Part shown: positions 1 through 9,810 of the stretch, in pieces
How the letters are laid out: each line of letters opens with the position of its first letter
How positions within the stretch are numbered: the stretch's first letter is position 1
IMG/VR virus record: IMGVR_UViG_3300035182_002586
Location: 248,001-312,000 of that record
Source of the DNA: a virus
DNA length: 64,000 nt
Direction: 5' to 3' (one strand)
The notes under the pieces: model-generated
Seen by the model: only the letters and a program-made list of their open reading frames with translations
The model's database searches: none
Told to the model about the DNA's origin: nothing
Made by a program: the position numbers and the translations under genes

Positions 1-1650
1 CGCGCTACCAGTCGGCTGCCCGCCACCAAGAGCGAACCATGAGCCGGCCTGGCGCGAGTAGAGCGCAGACGAAGCATCCGTGCCGTCCGTGCGAAGGAAG
101 AGGGATCCGTTCGCTTCGTTGGAGACGGGCACCCCCGTTCCCGAGGTGAGCGTGGGACCGCTCGTGGAAGCGACCTGGAGCTTCGCGCCCGTGATCGTGC
201 CGGTTGTCAGGATGTTCTGCGCACCGAAGTTCGGGGAGATCTTCGTACCAGCGATGCCCGCCCCGGAGGCGACGTTCGCATCCCCGATGTAGTCATAGGC
301 CAGCGCCGACACGCCCGAGACCTGGAGGACATGCCCTGTGGTCAGAGCACCGGAAGCGGGGACGGAGGCTCCGTTGATCTTCACGACCGCAGGGGTCGCC
401 GCACTTCCGGACAGGTCTCCGGCGAGGATGATGGCGCCCTGCGCGCCGACGGTCGCCGAGGGGAGGTCGCCCGCCGTGAGAGCGGCGTACGTGAGCGATG
501 TCGCACCGAGAGCCTTGAGGAACTGCCCGGCCAAGGGTGCGGAACCAGGGGCCGTCACCCCATTCAGCTTCGCGACTGTGGGGCTGGGGTACGTCCCCGA
601 GAGATCTCCGCCAGCGCTGCCCGAAGGTGTCGTGGAGACGGTTGCCCACGTGGGGTCTGCTCCGGCGCCGTTCGTCTGGAGGAGCTGCCCCGAAGAGCCT
701 GCCGCGAGTCGTGTCCACTGCGTACCATTGAAGAAGAGAACGTCCCCACGAGTCTGGCTGGTGATCGAGAGGTCGGTGATCCCGACGGTCGTAGCGCCGA
801 TCAGGTTCCCGGCAGCATTCGTACGAACGTAGGCGTTGGCCGCCAGAGAGACCGGGGCGACCCGCGAAACGAGCCAGTCGGTCCCGTCGTAGACCGCCTC
901 CGCGTCGTACACAGACGTCCCACTGACCGGGGCCGTGAAGGTGGCGATTGCCGGCCCCCCGACACCGTTGTGGAGCACGAACCCGCCCGAGGTCGAAGCG
1001 ATCGAGAGCAGGTAGCGGACCGTCTTGCCGATGGCAGTCCCGGTCGTCACCAGCTCCTCTGTGTAGGCACCGGTTCCTGTGGCGAGCAGGATGCGATAGG
1101 GCTTGTCCGTGCCATCCGTGTACGGAACGACCGACGCCGAGGAGCTGGTGTAGTTGATTCGTTGGACGTTGCCGACCCAACGGCCCACACGCGTGCGAAC
1201 GAACCTCAGATAGGCATCGAGCTGATCGTTCGTTGTAGCGTCCGCTCGACCTGCCCAACCCGCCGCGATCGCCAGTGTGGGCGTCGCGCCGATGTTGTGC
1301 ATGTTTGACGACTGGCCCGGACTCGGAAGGATCATCCCGTCTTCGTCAGCGACGCCGAAGAAGCGGATGTCCACCGTGGTCCCCGAGAGGTCCACACGCG
1401 TCAGCTTGACGAGGTATACGCCGTCGAGGGTCGGAGGGTCGACCGTGGCAACCTGTGCGGTGGGGTTCGTGATGCTAGGTGGCGACGACAGGGGGCTCGG
1501 CCAGGAGACGATCTGCCAGCTCCAGCTCGTCGCTCCAGGGCCGGCAGCGTCCGTGAGAGTGACGGGCAGGCCGCGCACGAAGCCGAGCACCGACTGGCCG
1601 TTGCCGCCGATGTTCGCACCCTGCGTGAACTGGATCATCGCCTGAGCCAT
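1..1650 (-). CDS. Tail fibre protein, partial (C-terminus beyond left edge)
   Basis: A single minus-strand frame stays open from the ATG at 1650 to the window edge, giving 550 codons with no stop. The N-terminal ~200 residues look like a unique attachment domain. They are followed by degenerate repeats of the kind GDLSGTYPSPTVAKLNGV and GDLSGSAATPAVVKINGA, which are typical of phage and prophage tail fibres. The protein probably binds the host surface from the baseplate. Its ATG overlaps the stop of the GIY-YIG gene (TGATG at 1648-1652). The fibre call rests on the repeat style and its place at the end of the baseplate operon; the receptor-binding tip is outside the window. Confidence 0.8.
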   Translation of the reverse strand, partial: MAQAMIQFTQGANIGGNGQSVLGFVRGLPVTLTDAAGPGATSWSWQIVSWPSPLSSPPSITNPTAQVATVDPPTLDGVYLVKLTRVDLSGTTVDIRFFGVADEDGMILPSPGQSSNMHNIGATPTLAIAAGWAGRADATTNDQLDAYLRFVRTRVGRWVGNVQRINYTSSSASVVPYTDGTDKPYRILLATGTGAYTEELVTTGTAIGKTVRYLLSIASTSGGFVLHNGVGGPAIATFTAPVSGTSVYDAEAVYDGTDWLVSRVAPVSLAANAYVRTNAAGNLIGATTVGITDLSITSQTRGDVLFFNGTQWTRLAAGSSGQLLQTNGAGADPTWATVSTTPSGSAGGDLSGTYPSPTVAKLNGVTAPGSAPLAGQFLKALGATSLTYAALTAGDLPSATVGAQGAIILAGDLSGSAATPAVVKINGASVPASGALTTGHVLQVSGVSALAYDYIGDANVASGAGIAGTKISPNFGAQNILTTGTITGAKLQVASTSGPTLTSGTGVPVSNEANGSLFLRTDGTDASSALYSRQAGSWFALGGGQPTGSA

Positions 1651-2426
1651 CAGATCCTCGCACCCCCCGCTCGAAGCGGGGCTAGTCGTCGGTGGATGAA
1701 CGTTGCAGAGACCCCAAGCTGTTTGGCCACTTCCACTTTGGTCAACCCTTGGCTCAGAAGGGAGAGAATCTCAGACGTGCTCAGGTCTGAACGCCAAGCG
1801 TGGTGATTTTGTCCCCCGGCCTTCCCCCGTCGTGAAGCGGACACTTTAGCTCTGACTTCCGCCGACAGCTCTTTGCCCTTCATCGAAGAGGGGCGGCCAA
1901 GATTCGCCAGACGGACGGCATCACGAACATGCGGGGGTCGAGGGACACCGCGCTTTGCGGCTGCGAGCCGTTCGTAGTGTTCCGAAGGGTTCGGATTCCG
2001 ACCCTTCATAAGCTGGGACATCATCGCACACCACTCCGGCGTGTGCTTTGGTTTGGGTACACCTCGCTGAGCAGCCGCAGTCTTTTCTACGGATGCCTTT
2101 GAGGGGTGGAACCCTGCCCTCCCACCACCCCCGTCAGACAAGTTCACAAGGCGCACCCCGTCATGTCGAGCCTGTGTGATCATCTCGATCTCAGCTACAT
2201 CCAAATCCTCTTGCGAAGTGGCACACGCAAGAGACTGGATGATGGGCCGACCCCCTCGTCCCACTACCCCCTTGAGCCAGCGAGCCAAGTAGGAGTGGCG
2301 ACGGAGGCTCGAAGGGCACAGGTGGGCCTTGAGGCGAAGCTCCACTGGGTTCTTCGTCGTTTGCCCAATGTACCGCAGCTCTCCGCTGTCGGGGTCGTAG
2401 AGACCGTAGATAAAGCCGTGGAGCAA
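1650..2426 (-). CDS. GIY-YIG homing endonuclease
   Basis: The N-terminus carries a GIY-YIG motif (FIYGLYDP then LRYIGQT) and a later acidic residue in the EIEMI segment, as expected for the catalytic core. The middle has short NUMOD3-like basic repeats (GRNPNPSEHYERLAAAKRG and GRPSSMKGKELS), and the C-terminus has a helix-turn-helix (TKVEVAKQLGVSATFIHRRL). This is the usual order in free-standing phage homing enzymes. The start is uncertain: no ATG lies near the GIY motif, so a TTG at 2426, just after the stop of the upstream gene, is preferred (258 aa). It separates two tail genes and ends in a TGATG overlap with the fibre gene. Confidence 0.85.
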   Translation of the reverse strand: MLHGFIYGLYDPDSGELRYIGQTTKNPVELRLKAHLCPSSLRRHSYLARWLKGVVGRGGRPIIQSLACATSQEDLDVAEIEMITQARHDGVRLVNLSDGGGGRAGFHPSKASVEKTAAAQRGVPKPKHTPEWCAMMSQLMKGRNPNPSEHYERLAAAKRGVPRPPHVRDAVRLANLGRPSSMKGKELSAEVRAKVSASRRGKAGGQNHHAWRSDLSTSEILSLLSQGLTKVEVAKQLGVSATFIHRRLAPLRAGGARI

Positions 2427-2430
2427 GGGT

Positions 2431-2946
2431 CTACCCCACCTGTACGGAATATTGAATCGTGAGGGTGTCGTTCGTGAAGAGCGTGCGCTGGGGGAAGGGG
2501 ATCTCATGCGCCATGTTGCCCGCGACCGGCGCATCGAAGAGAGCCGTCTTCTGGATGCCCTGTGAGACGAGGCCCGTGTACGTGAAGACGTACTGGAGGA
2601 TCGTCTGGTTGCCGGACCCCGTGGGCAACGTGACCGTGCTAAGGGCTCGGGAGAGTCCGTTGCCAGACAGCTCTCCTGGAAGTGTTAGGTCTCCGGCCGC
2701 AGGGGCCGCAGGGTCGTTGGAGAGCGCGATGTAGTTCAGGCCCCCACCAAGGGAGGCGCGCTGTCCCGCCGAACCGTAGAGGTACGTGTGGAGGGTGACC
2801 CTGCCCGCATCGGTGAGGATGTTGAGCCCCTCACACTCGTCGATCGTCCTGTAGGTGTAGATCCCCGTGCGTTCGTCGTAGTCGACCGGACGCTGATGGG
2901 TGATCCGAGCCTTGGCGCGGCGGACAAGGGTGGTCTCGTTGAGCAT
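2431..2946 (-). CDS. Baseplate or tail fibre-proximal structural protein
   Basis: A 171-residue protein whose second half is beta-rich. It ends with a pattern seen in many tail-tip proteins: QKTALFDAPVAGNMAHEI followed by a segment with TLTIQYSVQVG at the C-terminus. The start is the ATG at 2946; the upstream in-frame extension is proline/glycine-rich and lies in the gap after the previous gene. It lies between a gpI-like gene and the tail fibre, so an adaptor joining fibre to baseplate is a reasonable inference. No enzymatic motif is visible. Confidence 0.6.
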   Translation of the reverse strand: MLNETTLVRRAKARITHQRPVDYDERTGIYTYRTIDECEGLNILTDAGRVTLHTYLYGSAGQRASLGGGLNYIALSNDPAAPAAGDLTLPGELSGNGLSRALSTVTLPTGSGNQTILQYVFTYTGLVSQGIQKTALFDAPVAGNMAHEIPFPQRTLFTNDTLTIQYSVQVG

Positions 2947-3007
2947 GTGGGCGGGTCCTCCCCCTCCCCGGGGGATAAGAAAACCAGCGGCCCCCACGCC
3001 CTAACGT

Positions 3008-3820
3008 TCAGAAATCGGAGCCGTGCGGCTCTCCCGTGACGGCCTGGCTCTTCTTCGCGCCGAGACGGTTGCGGTCCCGGATGCCAGCCCAGTACGAGCG
3101 AAAGTCGTCGTACCAGTAGGCTGACAGGTGCCACCGCATCGAGTCGAGGACCTTCCCGAAGGTGTCGTTCGGCTTGTACCGGTCGGTGAAGATGTACCGG
3201 ATCCGGAAGAGCGTGTGGGCGGGCCGGATGATGTCCAGTAGGATGCGGGTCGCCGAGTCGAGGGCGAAAACGTCCGTCGGGAAGGCCCCGCCAGTCAGCA
3301 CGTCCACCTGGAAGCCGAACTGGTCGGAGATGTCGTACCCACTGGCGCCAGCCCGAACGAGCAGAAAGTTCTCGGTGACCTGGATCGCGTCGTTCTTGAA
3401 GAAGAGCGCCACCGCGTCCGACATGGACTTCGGGACCGACCCTTGGAAGTAGATGCCGACTAGGGCGAGCAGGAAGTTGCGGAACTCCACGTCATCGAAG
3501 GCGAGCGGAGGGAGCTTGCCGTTCAGAAGCAAGAGGTAGCCGACGATGGAGTAGAGGAAGTCGCTGCGGGTCGTGGGGAAGGACCGGTCTCGGCCCACGT
3601 CCTCCAGGGACAGCTCGATGCGGGCCAGCTCTACGGCAACAGCTTTCAGCTCGTTCGTGTAGTTCGGGCCTTGGATCGTCGAGATGTAGTTGGACGGGAG
3701 GAGCCCGAGGAGGGTCGAGAGGATCGACTGGGCGCGACCGAGCAGACGGAGGTTGTACTCCTTGCCCGACTGTTCGATCGTATAGTTGAGCCGGTTCGGA
3801 TCGTTCTGAAACCGCGCCAT
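3008..3820 (-). CDS. Baseplate wedge-associated protein (gpI-like by position)
   Basis: A 270-residue protein without signal peptide or membrane segment. It is rich in aromatic residues and alternates helical stretches (for example NYISTIQGPNYTNELKAVA and a segment with FLYSIVGYLLLLNGKLPP). It directly follows the gpJ-like gene in the direction of transcription, the place of tail protein I in many contractile-tail phages, and precedes the fibre-proximal gene. The gpI-like label is positional; I do not see a diagnostic motif. Confidence 0.55.
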   Translation of the reverse strand: MARFQNDPNRLNYTIEQSGKEYNLRLLGRAQSILSTLLGLLPSNYISTIQGPNYTNELKAVAVELARIELSLEDVGRDRSFPTTRSDFLYSIVGYLLLLNGKLPPLAFDDVEFRNFLLALVGIYFQGSVPKSMSDAVALFFKNDAIQVTENFLLVRAGASGYDISDQFGFQVDVLTGGAFPTDVFALDSATRILLDIIRPAHTLFRIRYIFTDRYKPNDTFGKVLDSMRWHLSAYWYDDFRSYWAGIRDRNRLGAKKSQAVTGEPHGSDF

Positions 3821-3834
3821 TCAGACCCTCCCCG

Positions 3835-6800
3835 TCACGTTGCCGACCTGTAAGTGATCGTGAAGTCACCCAGGGTGATGAACTCGACCATCGCCGCAGA
3901 GATGTCGTGGGCGCCCTTGTCCCCGTTGATGACGTAGCTAGCTGCGTACGCGTGGTTCCCGGGGTTGTCCGGGGGAAGCCCCGCACCCGACATGGAGACG
4001 ATGATGTGGTTTGCGGTCCGCTGGAGAAGAGCAGCGGCTCGGGTCTCCGGGGTCGTGTACCCCGCCGCGATCAGCGTCGCGTCGTCCGTGTATCCTGCGA
4101 TCACGGCACCCGTCGCACCGATGATGAACGCCTGCTTCGGTGCGAAGGCCACCTGGGAGAGCGTCGAGGCGAGCGCCATGCTCACGTCATCCTGGAAGAC
4201 CCCCTTATGCTGAGTCTTCGTCCCGCCCCCGTCCGTGGTCGGGTACTGGAGGGGGTTCGTCAGGATGTACGCGACGTTGGCTCCGATCGCGAGGGTCGGG
4301 AGGGCCAAGTAGGTGGAGAGGATCGACTCCCGTAGCTTGCGCGATCCGTTGGCGTAGGCCGTCTTGGCGTACGGCACAGGGGAGTAGTCCACGCCTGTCG
4401 TCGAGTCGATCACCCTGATGATGTCCGACTGCGCGATCCCCTGGCCGATCGTCTTGCTGTCCAGCTCGTTGCTCAGCCCCGTACGAACGGCCGGGTCCAC
4501 CTTGTCCTTAGTCGACCCCTTGAGGAGCTGGATGGTCGTCTCGATGTCGATGGGGTTCTCGACCGCCTGCTTCACGAGGACATCTGCCGTCACGTGTCGA
4601 CGGACGTTGACCGTCTGTTGCAACTCCAGGAGGAGGTCGTTGACGACGTATGTGACCGTGAAGTTCTCGTCGTGCACGTAGTCGACCGAGACCTGCTGCC
4701 CGTTCGAGATGGTGGACGCTGCGGTGCGCACGATCTTCACGGGGGTCGTTGCTGTACCGACGATGATGTCGAAGTCCGGGCTGACGGCGCTCGGCCCTGA
4801 GTACTCGATCGTGCGCGCCTGGTTGAAGACGCGAATCGTCTCGGTGTTGATGCCGATCGAGAGAAGGGGCTCCTGCACGAACCCTACAAGGACGTGGGCT
4901 TCGTCGTTGACGGTGAGGGTGTTCCCGCTCGGGACGCCGCTGACCTGGTTGATCGAGAGGTAGTCCTGAGCGATCGTGCTTTCACCCGTGAGAAGAGGGT
5001 CGTCTGTCTTGTAGAGGTCATAGCCGAGCGTGGTGTCGAGCGGCCCGGAGACCTCCCCGACGACAGAGACGACACGGCGGACCGGCTGGAGCGTGAACCG
5101 GAACTGGTTGATGACGCGGAAGCGGTAGTCCGCGATGATCACGTCATCGATGTGGGTGACCGGCTGCGCGATCGCGGTGTTGATCTTGAACGTCTGATAG
5201 TCGAGGATCGTCACGCCCGTGAGGTCGTACGTGAGACCCGTCGTGGCGTTGCGGACCCCAAGACCCTGCGCGGGGTTGTTGAGGACCTCGACGATGGGGG
5301 TCGTGGGCGTGACGCGTGAGTCGAGGACGCGGAAGACGAGGTTGGTCAGGTCGATGATCGCACACTGGATGTCACGTGCGATCTCGAAGGTGAACGCGAA
5401 GGTGTCCGAGACCTGGCGCTCTCGGAGGCCCTGCACCCAGATGTCGACTTTGCCCCCAATATGCTTGCCTCGAACGGGGTCGTAGTCCCGCATCATGAGG
5501 GGGTCGCCGCTCTTGACGACCTTGGCCTTGATGATGCCGATTTCCTCGGCTGCGGTGGCTGCGTAGCCGCCTTCCGTACCCGTGTCGACAGAGGAGTAGG
5601 CGAGCTGTGCGCGCGTCGCGAGGTCTGCGTTCGACTCTCGGTCCGTGCCGAAGACCGTCGACTCCGTGTTCGTGACCGACACCCCGGAGACCCCGGTGAT
5701 GTTCTTGATGGTCCCTGCGGATCGGTTCCCCGTGGAGCCAGTGTTCTCGGCCACGATGTCTACGATCAGCTCGTAGCGTTTGGTGTCGAAGTTGTAGAAG
5801 GCCGATGCGTTCGCAGCGGGCAGCGTGTACGAACCACCGATGCGGAAGCGAACGGAGGACAGGTTGTTCGTGGGGTCCGAGTCGGTCGACACGAACGACC
5901 CCGCCGGCACTACGATGTCCTGCGTGGGCTTGGCGTTCGTGTAAACCACTGCCTGACCCACGGCGGGGCGACCGGGGAGGCGCTTCTTGTTCTCGTTGGC
6001 CGCGAGCTTGTCGAACTGCTGATCGATGAGGTTCTGCACCGAGGCATCGTCAGGGAGGCCGAGAGCTGCCTTAAGGGCCTGCTTGTAGGCGCTGCTGGCG
6101 ACGGCATCCGACACACCCGTGCCGTTCACGTCGTCAACCTGGATCAGCGTCAAGAAGCTCTGCGAGCGGTGCACGAAGTCGACGATGAACCAGATGCGCT
6201 CGGCCTCTGAGGCGAAGGGGTCGATCGACACATCACGGGTCGTGGACCCAGGGATGAGCGCGATACTGCTGTTGACCTGCTGCACCTGCGTCAGGTAGTC
6301 GAGCGTGACCTGAAACTGCGTGCGTCCGGGCAGGTCCCGGATCGTGGTGTCGATGACGAGAGGGGCACCGAGGACTTCCTGCGAGTAGGAGGTCTCGATC
6401 TCCTTGTTGTTCGTCTTGTCGTAGTAGACGCCGGTGACGACGTAGTAGAGGGGCTGCGTGTCGTCCACGCCCGTGAACTGGTCGGAGTTCGTGATCCCTG
6501 CACCACCCGCGCGGTTGTGGCGGAAGTACACGTACTGGTCGAGCCGGTAGTTCTCCAGGGTGCTGGAGAACCGGAGGTTGTCGGTGAACGAACTCGTCAG
6601 GTAGACCCTGTTGAGACGCTCGTTGAGGACGTTGTTGAACGCGTCCTCCTCCGTCACCTTGACGCGCACGTAGGTGTAGGTCGGGTCCGTCCACGAGGTC
6701 TGATCCGAGAAGGTCGTGAAGACTGTCTCGCTGAACAAGGTCGTGGAGAGCACGGGCCTCTCATTGACCTTGAAGTACCCGGTCGAGCCACCGGGTGACG

Positions 6801-7296
6801 ATGAGGCGTAGAAGTTGAACCCCAAGAAGTCCAGGGTCAGGGGGATGACCGTTGCGACGTTGCCGAGGAAGGACACCGTGGGTACGGGCACGGCCGCGAG
6901 GATGTCCACCGTGTCCCGGCGGCGACGCACGCTCACGCCCGTAGGGATCGTAGCACCCGTGTCTGAGAGGATGCTGACTCTCGTGATCACGGCCGTGGAT
7001 GTGGCGCTCACGCCCCCCACGATGTCGATCGTTCGGATGGCGATGGTGTTGACGCCGAAGTCGAGGAGCAGCCCTGACGGGTAGGAGGCCGGGTTCGGGA
7101 TCGTGAACGTCAGCAGGTCCAGAAGAACGAGTGTCGGATCCGAAACGAAGGCAGCCCCGTTGATCGACACCTGGATCGCAGCCGTGTCTACTCCGACCGT
7201 ACCGGTCAGAACCACAGCCTCCTGGTTCGTGGTGAACACCAGGTTCGTAGTGAACCCGGTTCCGTCCCTGAGTGCGATCTGAGGAGCCGATGCCAT
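3835..7296 (-). CDS. Baseplate J-like wedge protein
   Basis: A 1153-residue protein, much longer than P2 gpJ (about 300). Its middle (about residues 480-760) contains the baseplate-J signature region: a run of short beta segments, then FGTDRESNADLATRAQL and GTEGGYAATAAEEIGIIKA, as in gpJ and T4 gp6-type wedge proteins. The N-terminal ~300 residues look like beta-sandwich domains, and the C-terminus has a flexible helical region. It would form the baseplate ring that triggers sheath contraction. The ATG at 7296 lies next to the stop of the HNH gene at 7298. Confidence 0.8.
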   Translation of the reverse strand: MASAPQIALRDGTGFTTNLVFTTNQEAVVLTGTVGVDTAAIQVSINGAAFVSDPTLVLLDLLTFTIPNPASYPSGLLLDFGVNTIAIRTIDIVGGVSATSTAVITRVSILSDTGATIPTGVSVRRRRDTVDILAAVPVPTVSFLGNVATVIPLTLDFLGFNFYASSSPGGSTGYFKVNERPVLSTTLFSETVFTTFSDQTSWTDPTYTYVRVKVTEEDAFNNVLNERLNRVYLTSSFTDNLRFSSTLENYRLDQYVYFRHNRAGGAGITNSDQFTGVDDTQPLYYVVTGVYYDKTNNKEIETSYSQEVLGAPLVIDTTIRDLPGRTQFQVTLDYLTQVQQVNSSIALIPGSTTRDVSIDPFASEAERIWFIVDFVHRSQSFLTLIQVDDVNGTGVSDAVASSAYKQALKAALGLPDDASVQNLIDQQFDKLAANENKKRLPGRPAVGQAVVYTNAKPTQDIVVPAGSFVSTDSDPTNNLSSVRFRIGGSYTLPAANASAFYNFDTKRYELIVDIVAENTGSTGNRSAGTIKNITGVSGVSVTNTESTVFGTDRESNADLATRAQLAYSSVDTGTEGGYAATAAEEIGIIKAKVVKSGDPLMMRDYDPVRGKHIGGKVDIWVQGLRERQVSDTFAFTFEIARDIQCAIIDLTNLVFRVLDSRVTPTTPIVEVLNNPAQGLGVRNATTGLTYDLTGVTILDYQTFKINTAIAQPVTHIDDVIIADYRFRVINQFRFTLQPVRRVVSVVGEVSGPLDTTLGYDLYKTDDPLLTGESTIAQDYLSINQVSGVPSGNTLTVNDEAHVLVGFVQEPLLSIGINTETIRVFNQARTIEYSGPSAVSPDFDIIVGTATTPVKIVRTAASTISNGQQVSVDYVHDENFTVTYVVNDLLLELQQTVNVRRHVTADVLVKQAVENPIDIETTIQLLKGSTKDKVDPAVRTGLSNELDSKTIGQGIAQSDIIRVIDSTTGVDYSPVPYAKTAYANGSRKLRESILSTYLALPTLAIGANVAYILTNPLQYPTTDGGGTKTQHKGVFQDDVSMALASTLSQVAFAPKQAFIIGATGAVIAGYTDDATLIAAGYTTPETRAAALLQRTANHIIVSMSGAGLPPDNPGNHAYAASYVINGDKGAHDISAAMVEFITLGDFTITYRSAT

Positions 7297-7297
7297 C

Positions 7298-7885
7298 TCA
7301 GGCTACCTTCCTGTGCAAGTGTGTACGAATTCGGTGGCAGTTGGCGCACACTACGTCGCACTTGGCGACTTCCGCCAAGATTCTGTCCTTCCGCCAACCC
7401 AACATCAGGCTGATAGATGCCACCTTGTCTCCGCGCACGTGGTCAAAGTCCATGACCACAGGAGGGAAGGTTTGTTGACAGTCAGCGCACGGGCGATCCT
7501 TAAGGGAGTCGATCCATCTCCTCCGTTCGGAAAGAGCTGCGCGTTTGTACCCTTGCTCTTTTCGGTAGGTCCTACAACAAACCAGACACCACGAGGATCT
7601 CCCAGATCCGGAAGACTTCTTTGGGTATTCCTTTAGCTTCTTTGAGGCCCCACACTTCGTGCAGGCTTTCTCCCCGAAAACAGGTGTAATCCTCCGTGAG
7701 ATTCCGGTTCTGGTTGCTGCCGCTGCCTTTACCCTAGCAGTGCGTGAAGCCACCGACTTCTCGCCATACCTTTGGATCCACCACACCCGAACCGTGCGGA
7801 ACCCTACACCTAGCCGAGCGGCCACCTTTTTGATGGGCTCATTGGTGTTGAACGCTGCGTAGGCACTTTCGAGAGGGGTTCGCAT
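7298..7885 (-). CDS. HNH homing endonuclease with N-terminal HTH
   Basis: 195 residues. An N-terminal helix-turn-helix (IKKVAARLGVGFRTVRVWW) is followed by a zinc-binding region (CTKCGASKKLKEYP, CLVCCRTYRK). The HNH core comes next: CADC, DFDHVRGDKVASIS and CDVVCANCHRIRTH. This matches phage HNH homing enzymes of the His-Asn-His type. The gene fills the junction between two baseplate genes with only a few bases on each side and is likely a mobile insertion rather than a virion gene. Confidence 0.85.
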   Translation of the reverse strand: MRTPLESAYAAFNTNEPIKKVAARLGVGFRTVRVWWIQRYGEKSVASRTARVKAAAATRTGISRRITPVFGEKACTKCGASKKLKEYPKKSSGSGRSSWCLVCCRTYRKEQGYKRAALSERRRWIDSLKDRPCADCQQTFPPVVMDFDHVRGDKVASISLMLGWRKDRILAEVAKCDVVCANCHRIRTHLHRKVA

Positions 7886-7890
7886 GCATG

Positions 7891-9030
7891 TTACCCGGTG
7901 AGCACATAGTCGTTGAGTGATTGGCGGATCTGCCCTTGTGCGGCCGTTGGGTCAACGAGAGAAAGTGGTGTCGGAAGCCTCAAGCCCCGATCCAATTGGA
8001 TGGGATCCCCAGAACGGTTTTGCACAACCACTTTAACGAACACGACGGTAGGGTCCTTCGTGCTCTGTTGGAGGTTCACCGCAGTGAGGGCGAAGGGGTA
8101 CTCACGGTCGGACACGTACTGCCCGGCACTCGTCTCCTGCTGGTGCTTGACGCTCTGCCAGCGTCGGAACGCCTGGTAGATATCCGACACGATGAGGTTC
8201 TGGATGAAGTTGTTCGGTGTGAGTTTCTTGCCCACCGTGTCGAGGAGGTTCGTCCCGTACCAGTCGTGAAATTGGTTGGACCCCAACACCGTATAGAAGA
8301 GCTTCTGGATCTCCTGGATCAGGAGCGCCTCGTCCACGACCTGGACCACTTCACCGTTGACTGCGTAGCGCCAGTCGTTCTCGGTGCCCGTGCCCCCGCA
8401 CCGACGGCACTCGTTGCGCTCCGTCGTGTAGTTGATCTCCACGTAGTCGTTGAAGCCGTGGACTGGCTCGTCGAAGACGATGAGGCGTCGTGGGCGGTCT
8501 GCGAGCGTGCGGGGGTCGCTGATGAGCGTCCACCCGGGCGCCACGTTGACGCCTCGCACCTGACGGTTCAGGGGGAACCCAATGGTCTGGTTGAGCGTGC
8601 TCCCAGCGGAAAGAAAGACGGTAGCTCCCTTACCTTCGTCCGCGGAGGTCATTTTCACACGCGACCCTGCGGCCGAGAACGTGACGCCCGCCACTCCCTG
8701 GTTGAGGAGCAAGACCATCTGGTCCAACGGCATCTTGTGTGAAGCCGGAAGAACCACGGTCTGAACGGCGCCTGTCCCCACCTGAATACGGAAGACGTTG
8801 TTCGCCCCCGTCTTGATGTTGAAGGGCGCGTCTCGTGTCCCGGTGAGCGTGGCAGAGATACGAGCACCGGCTGAGGGCACGTCGATAACCCCGTTCAGCC
8901 GCACCTTGACGGAGAGAGCGTTCGCGATCGGCCGGATCGGGGCCACCGTCTGTCGGTCGTCCGCGAAGTAGAGAGCCTCTTGCAGCACCCCGTGCGTGCA
9001 AGTCTGGTCGATTTGCCGGTCGTAGCTCAT
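7891..9030 (-). CDS. Baseplate protein with gp25/gpW-like helical region
   Basis: 379 residues. The N-terminal half is beta-rich. A CRRCGGTG motif near residue 215 could bind zinc or shape a loop. It is followed by a helical segment (ALLIQEIQKLFYTVLGSNQ then GTNLLDTVGKKL) that resembles the lysozyme-like baseplate wedge family of T4 gp25. The C-terminus returns to beta strands (DPTVVFVKVVVQNRSG). The gene shares an ATGA overlap with the gene upstream (9027-9030), which implies coupled translation. The baseplate role is supported by neighbours; the exact wedge subunit is inferred. Confidence 0.6.
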   Translation of the reverse strand: MSYDRQIDQTCTHGVLQEALYFADDRQTVAPIRPIANALSVKVRLNGVIDVPSAGARISATLTGTRDAPFNIKTGANNVFRIQVGTGAVQTVVLPASHKMPLDQMVLLLNQGVAGVTFSAAGSRVKMTSADEGKGATVFLSAGSTLNQTIGFPLNRQVRGVNVAPGWTLISDPRTLADRPRRLIVFDEPVHGFNDYVEINYTTERNECRRCGGTGTENDWRYAVNGEVVQVVDEALLIQEIQKLFYTVLGSNQFHDWYGTNLLDTVGKKLTPNNFIQNLIVSDIYQAFRRWQSVKHQQETSAGQYVSDREYPFALTAVNLQQSTKDPTVVFVKVVVQNRSGDPIQLDRGLRLPTPLSLVDPTAAQGQIRQSLNDYVLTG

Positions 9031-9773
9031 ACCGCCGTCCCTCCCTTTGACCCGGGGCTGACGATACCCTCCTCGAACGTACGCTCGATGCTCGCAGCCG
9101 TAGCTCCCTTGCCTTCGGGATCGTAGGGGGCGTAGGGGGCGTAAGCCTTCTTTCCGAAGGGGTCCGTCGACGTCGTGATCGCGCGGTAGGACTTGTCGGC
9201 GATGAGGTTCTGGATCTGCACGAACAGCCCTTCGAGGGAGCCTGTCGTGGTAGCACTCTGGTTGATCACCTTGAGGACGGCGATCTCTTGCTGGAGCTGG
9301 TCGGAGTAGTCGAGCAGACGACGGATCTTCCGCTCCAGGTACTCCTTTCGGTAGTCCAGCGTATCCAAGAACGGGGCACGGGCCTGCCCGATGAGTCGTG
9401 CGGAAGGGGCGTCACCAAGCCCCGGAGACCCCATGACATCCCCGTTCGAGAAGGTCTGCGGGCTACCGGTCTCGTCCCCCTTGAGCAAGAATACAGGCTG
9501 CCCTGCACTGCGGAGGTTCAAGTCGTAGTACGCGTCTCCCCCTAGGATCTCGTAGACCGCCAGGAGCTTGCCCAGGTAGGAGTCCACGGGGTCGGCCGTG
9601 AACCTCTTCGGTGTCCCGTCGCTGTTGTAGGCGAAGGCCAAGACCCCGACACGTTCCAGCTCTGCGGAGAGGTGGTCGATTCGGGCCGGTACGGTCGCAA
9701 GCTGCCCTCGGACGAACGCCGCGAAGCGATCGAACTGGCCCTGCGTGAATGTACCGAGAAAGTCGAACGCCAC
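9027..9773 (-). CDS. Baseplate operon protein of unknown function
   Basis: 248 residues, mostly alpha-helical by eye. It has a coiled-coil-like stretch (LDYRKEYLERKIRRLLDYSD, then QLQQEIAVLKV) at about residues 145-180. There is no catalytic motif or membrane segment. Overlap with the downstream wedge gene and position between two baseplate genes suggest a structural or assembly role. I do not recognise the family. Confidence 0.6.
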   Translation of the reverse strand: MAFDFLGTFTQGQFDRFAAFVRGQLATVPARIDHLSAELERVGVLAFAYNSDGTPKRFTADPVDSYLGKLLAVYEILGGDAYYDLNLRSAGQPVFLLKGDETGSPQTFSNGDVMGSPGLGDAPSARLIGQARAPFLDTLDYRKEYLERKIRRLLDYSDQLQQEIAVLKVINQSATTTGSLEGLFVQIQNLIADKSYRAITTSTDPFGKKAYAPYAPYDPEGKGATAASIERTFEEGIVSPGSKGGTAV

Positions 9774-9810
9774 CTGGGTCTCCTGCTAGAGCGGGCGATT
9801 AAGAGGTTCC

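Noticed and set aside
293-1258. Minus-strand open frame of 321 codons in another phase than the fibre gene
   Set aside because: Arg/Gly-rich composition without domain pattern. The frame from ATG 1650 encodes clear fibre repeats over the same DNA, so this is a shadow.
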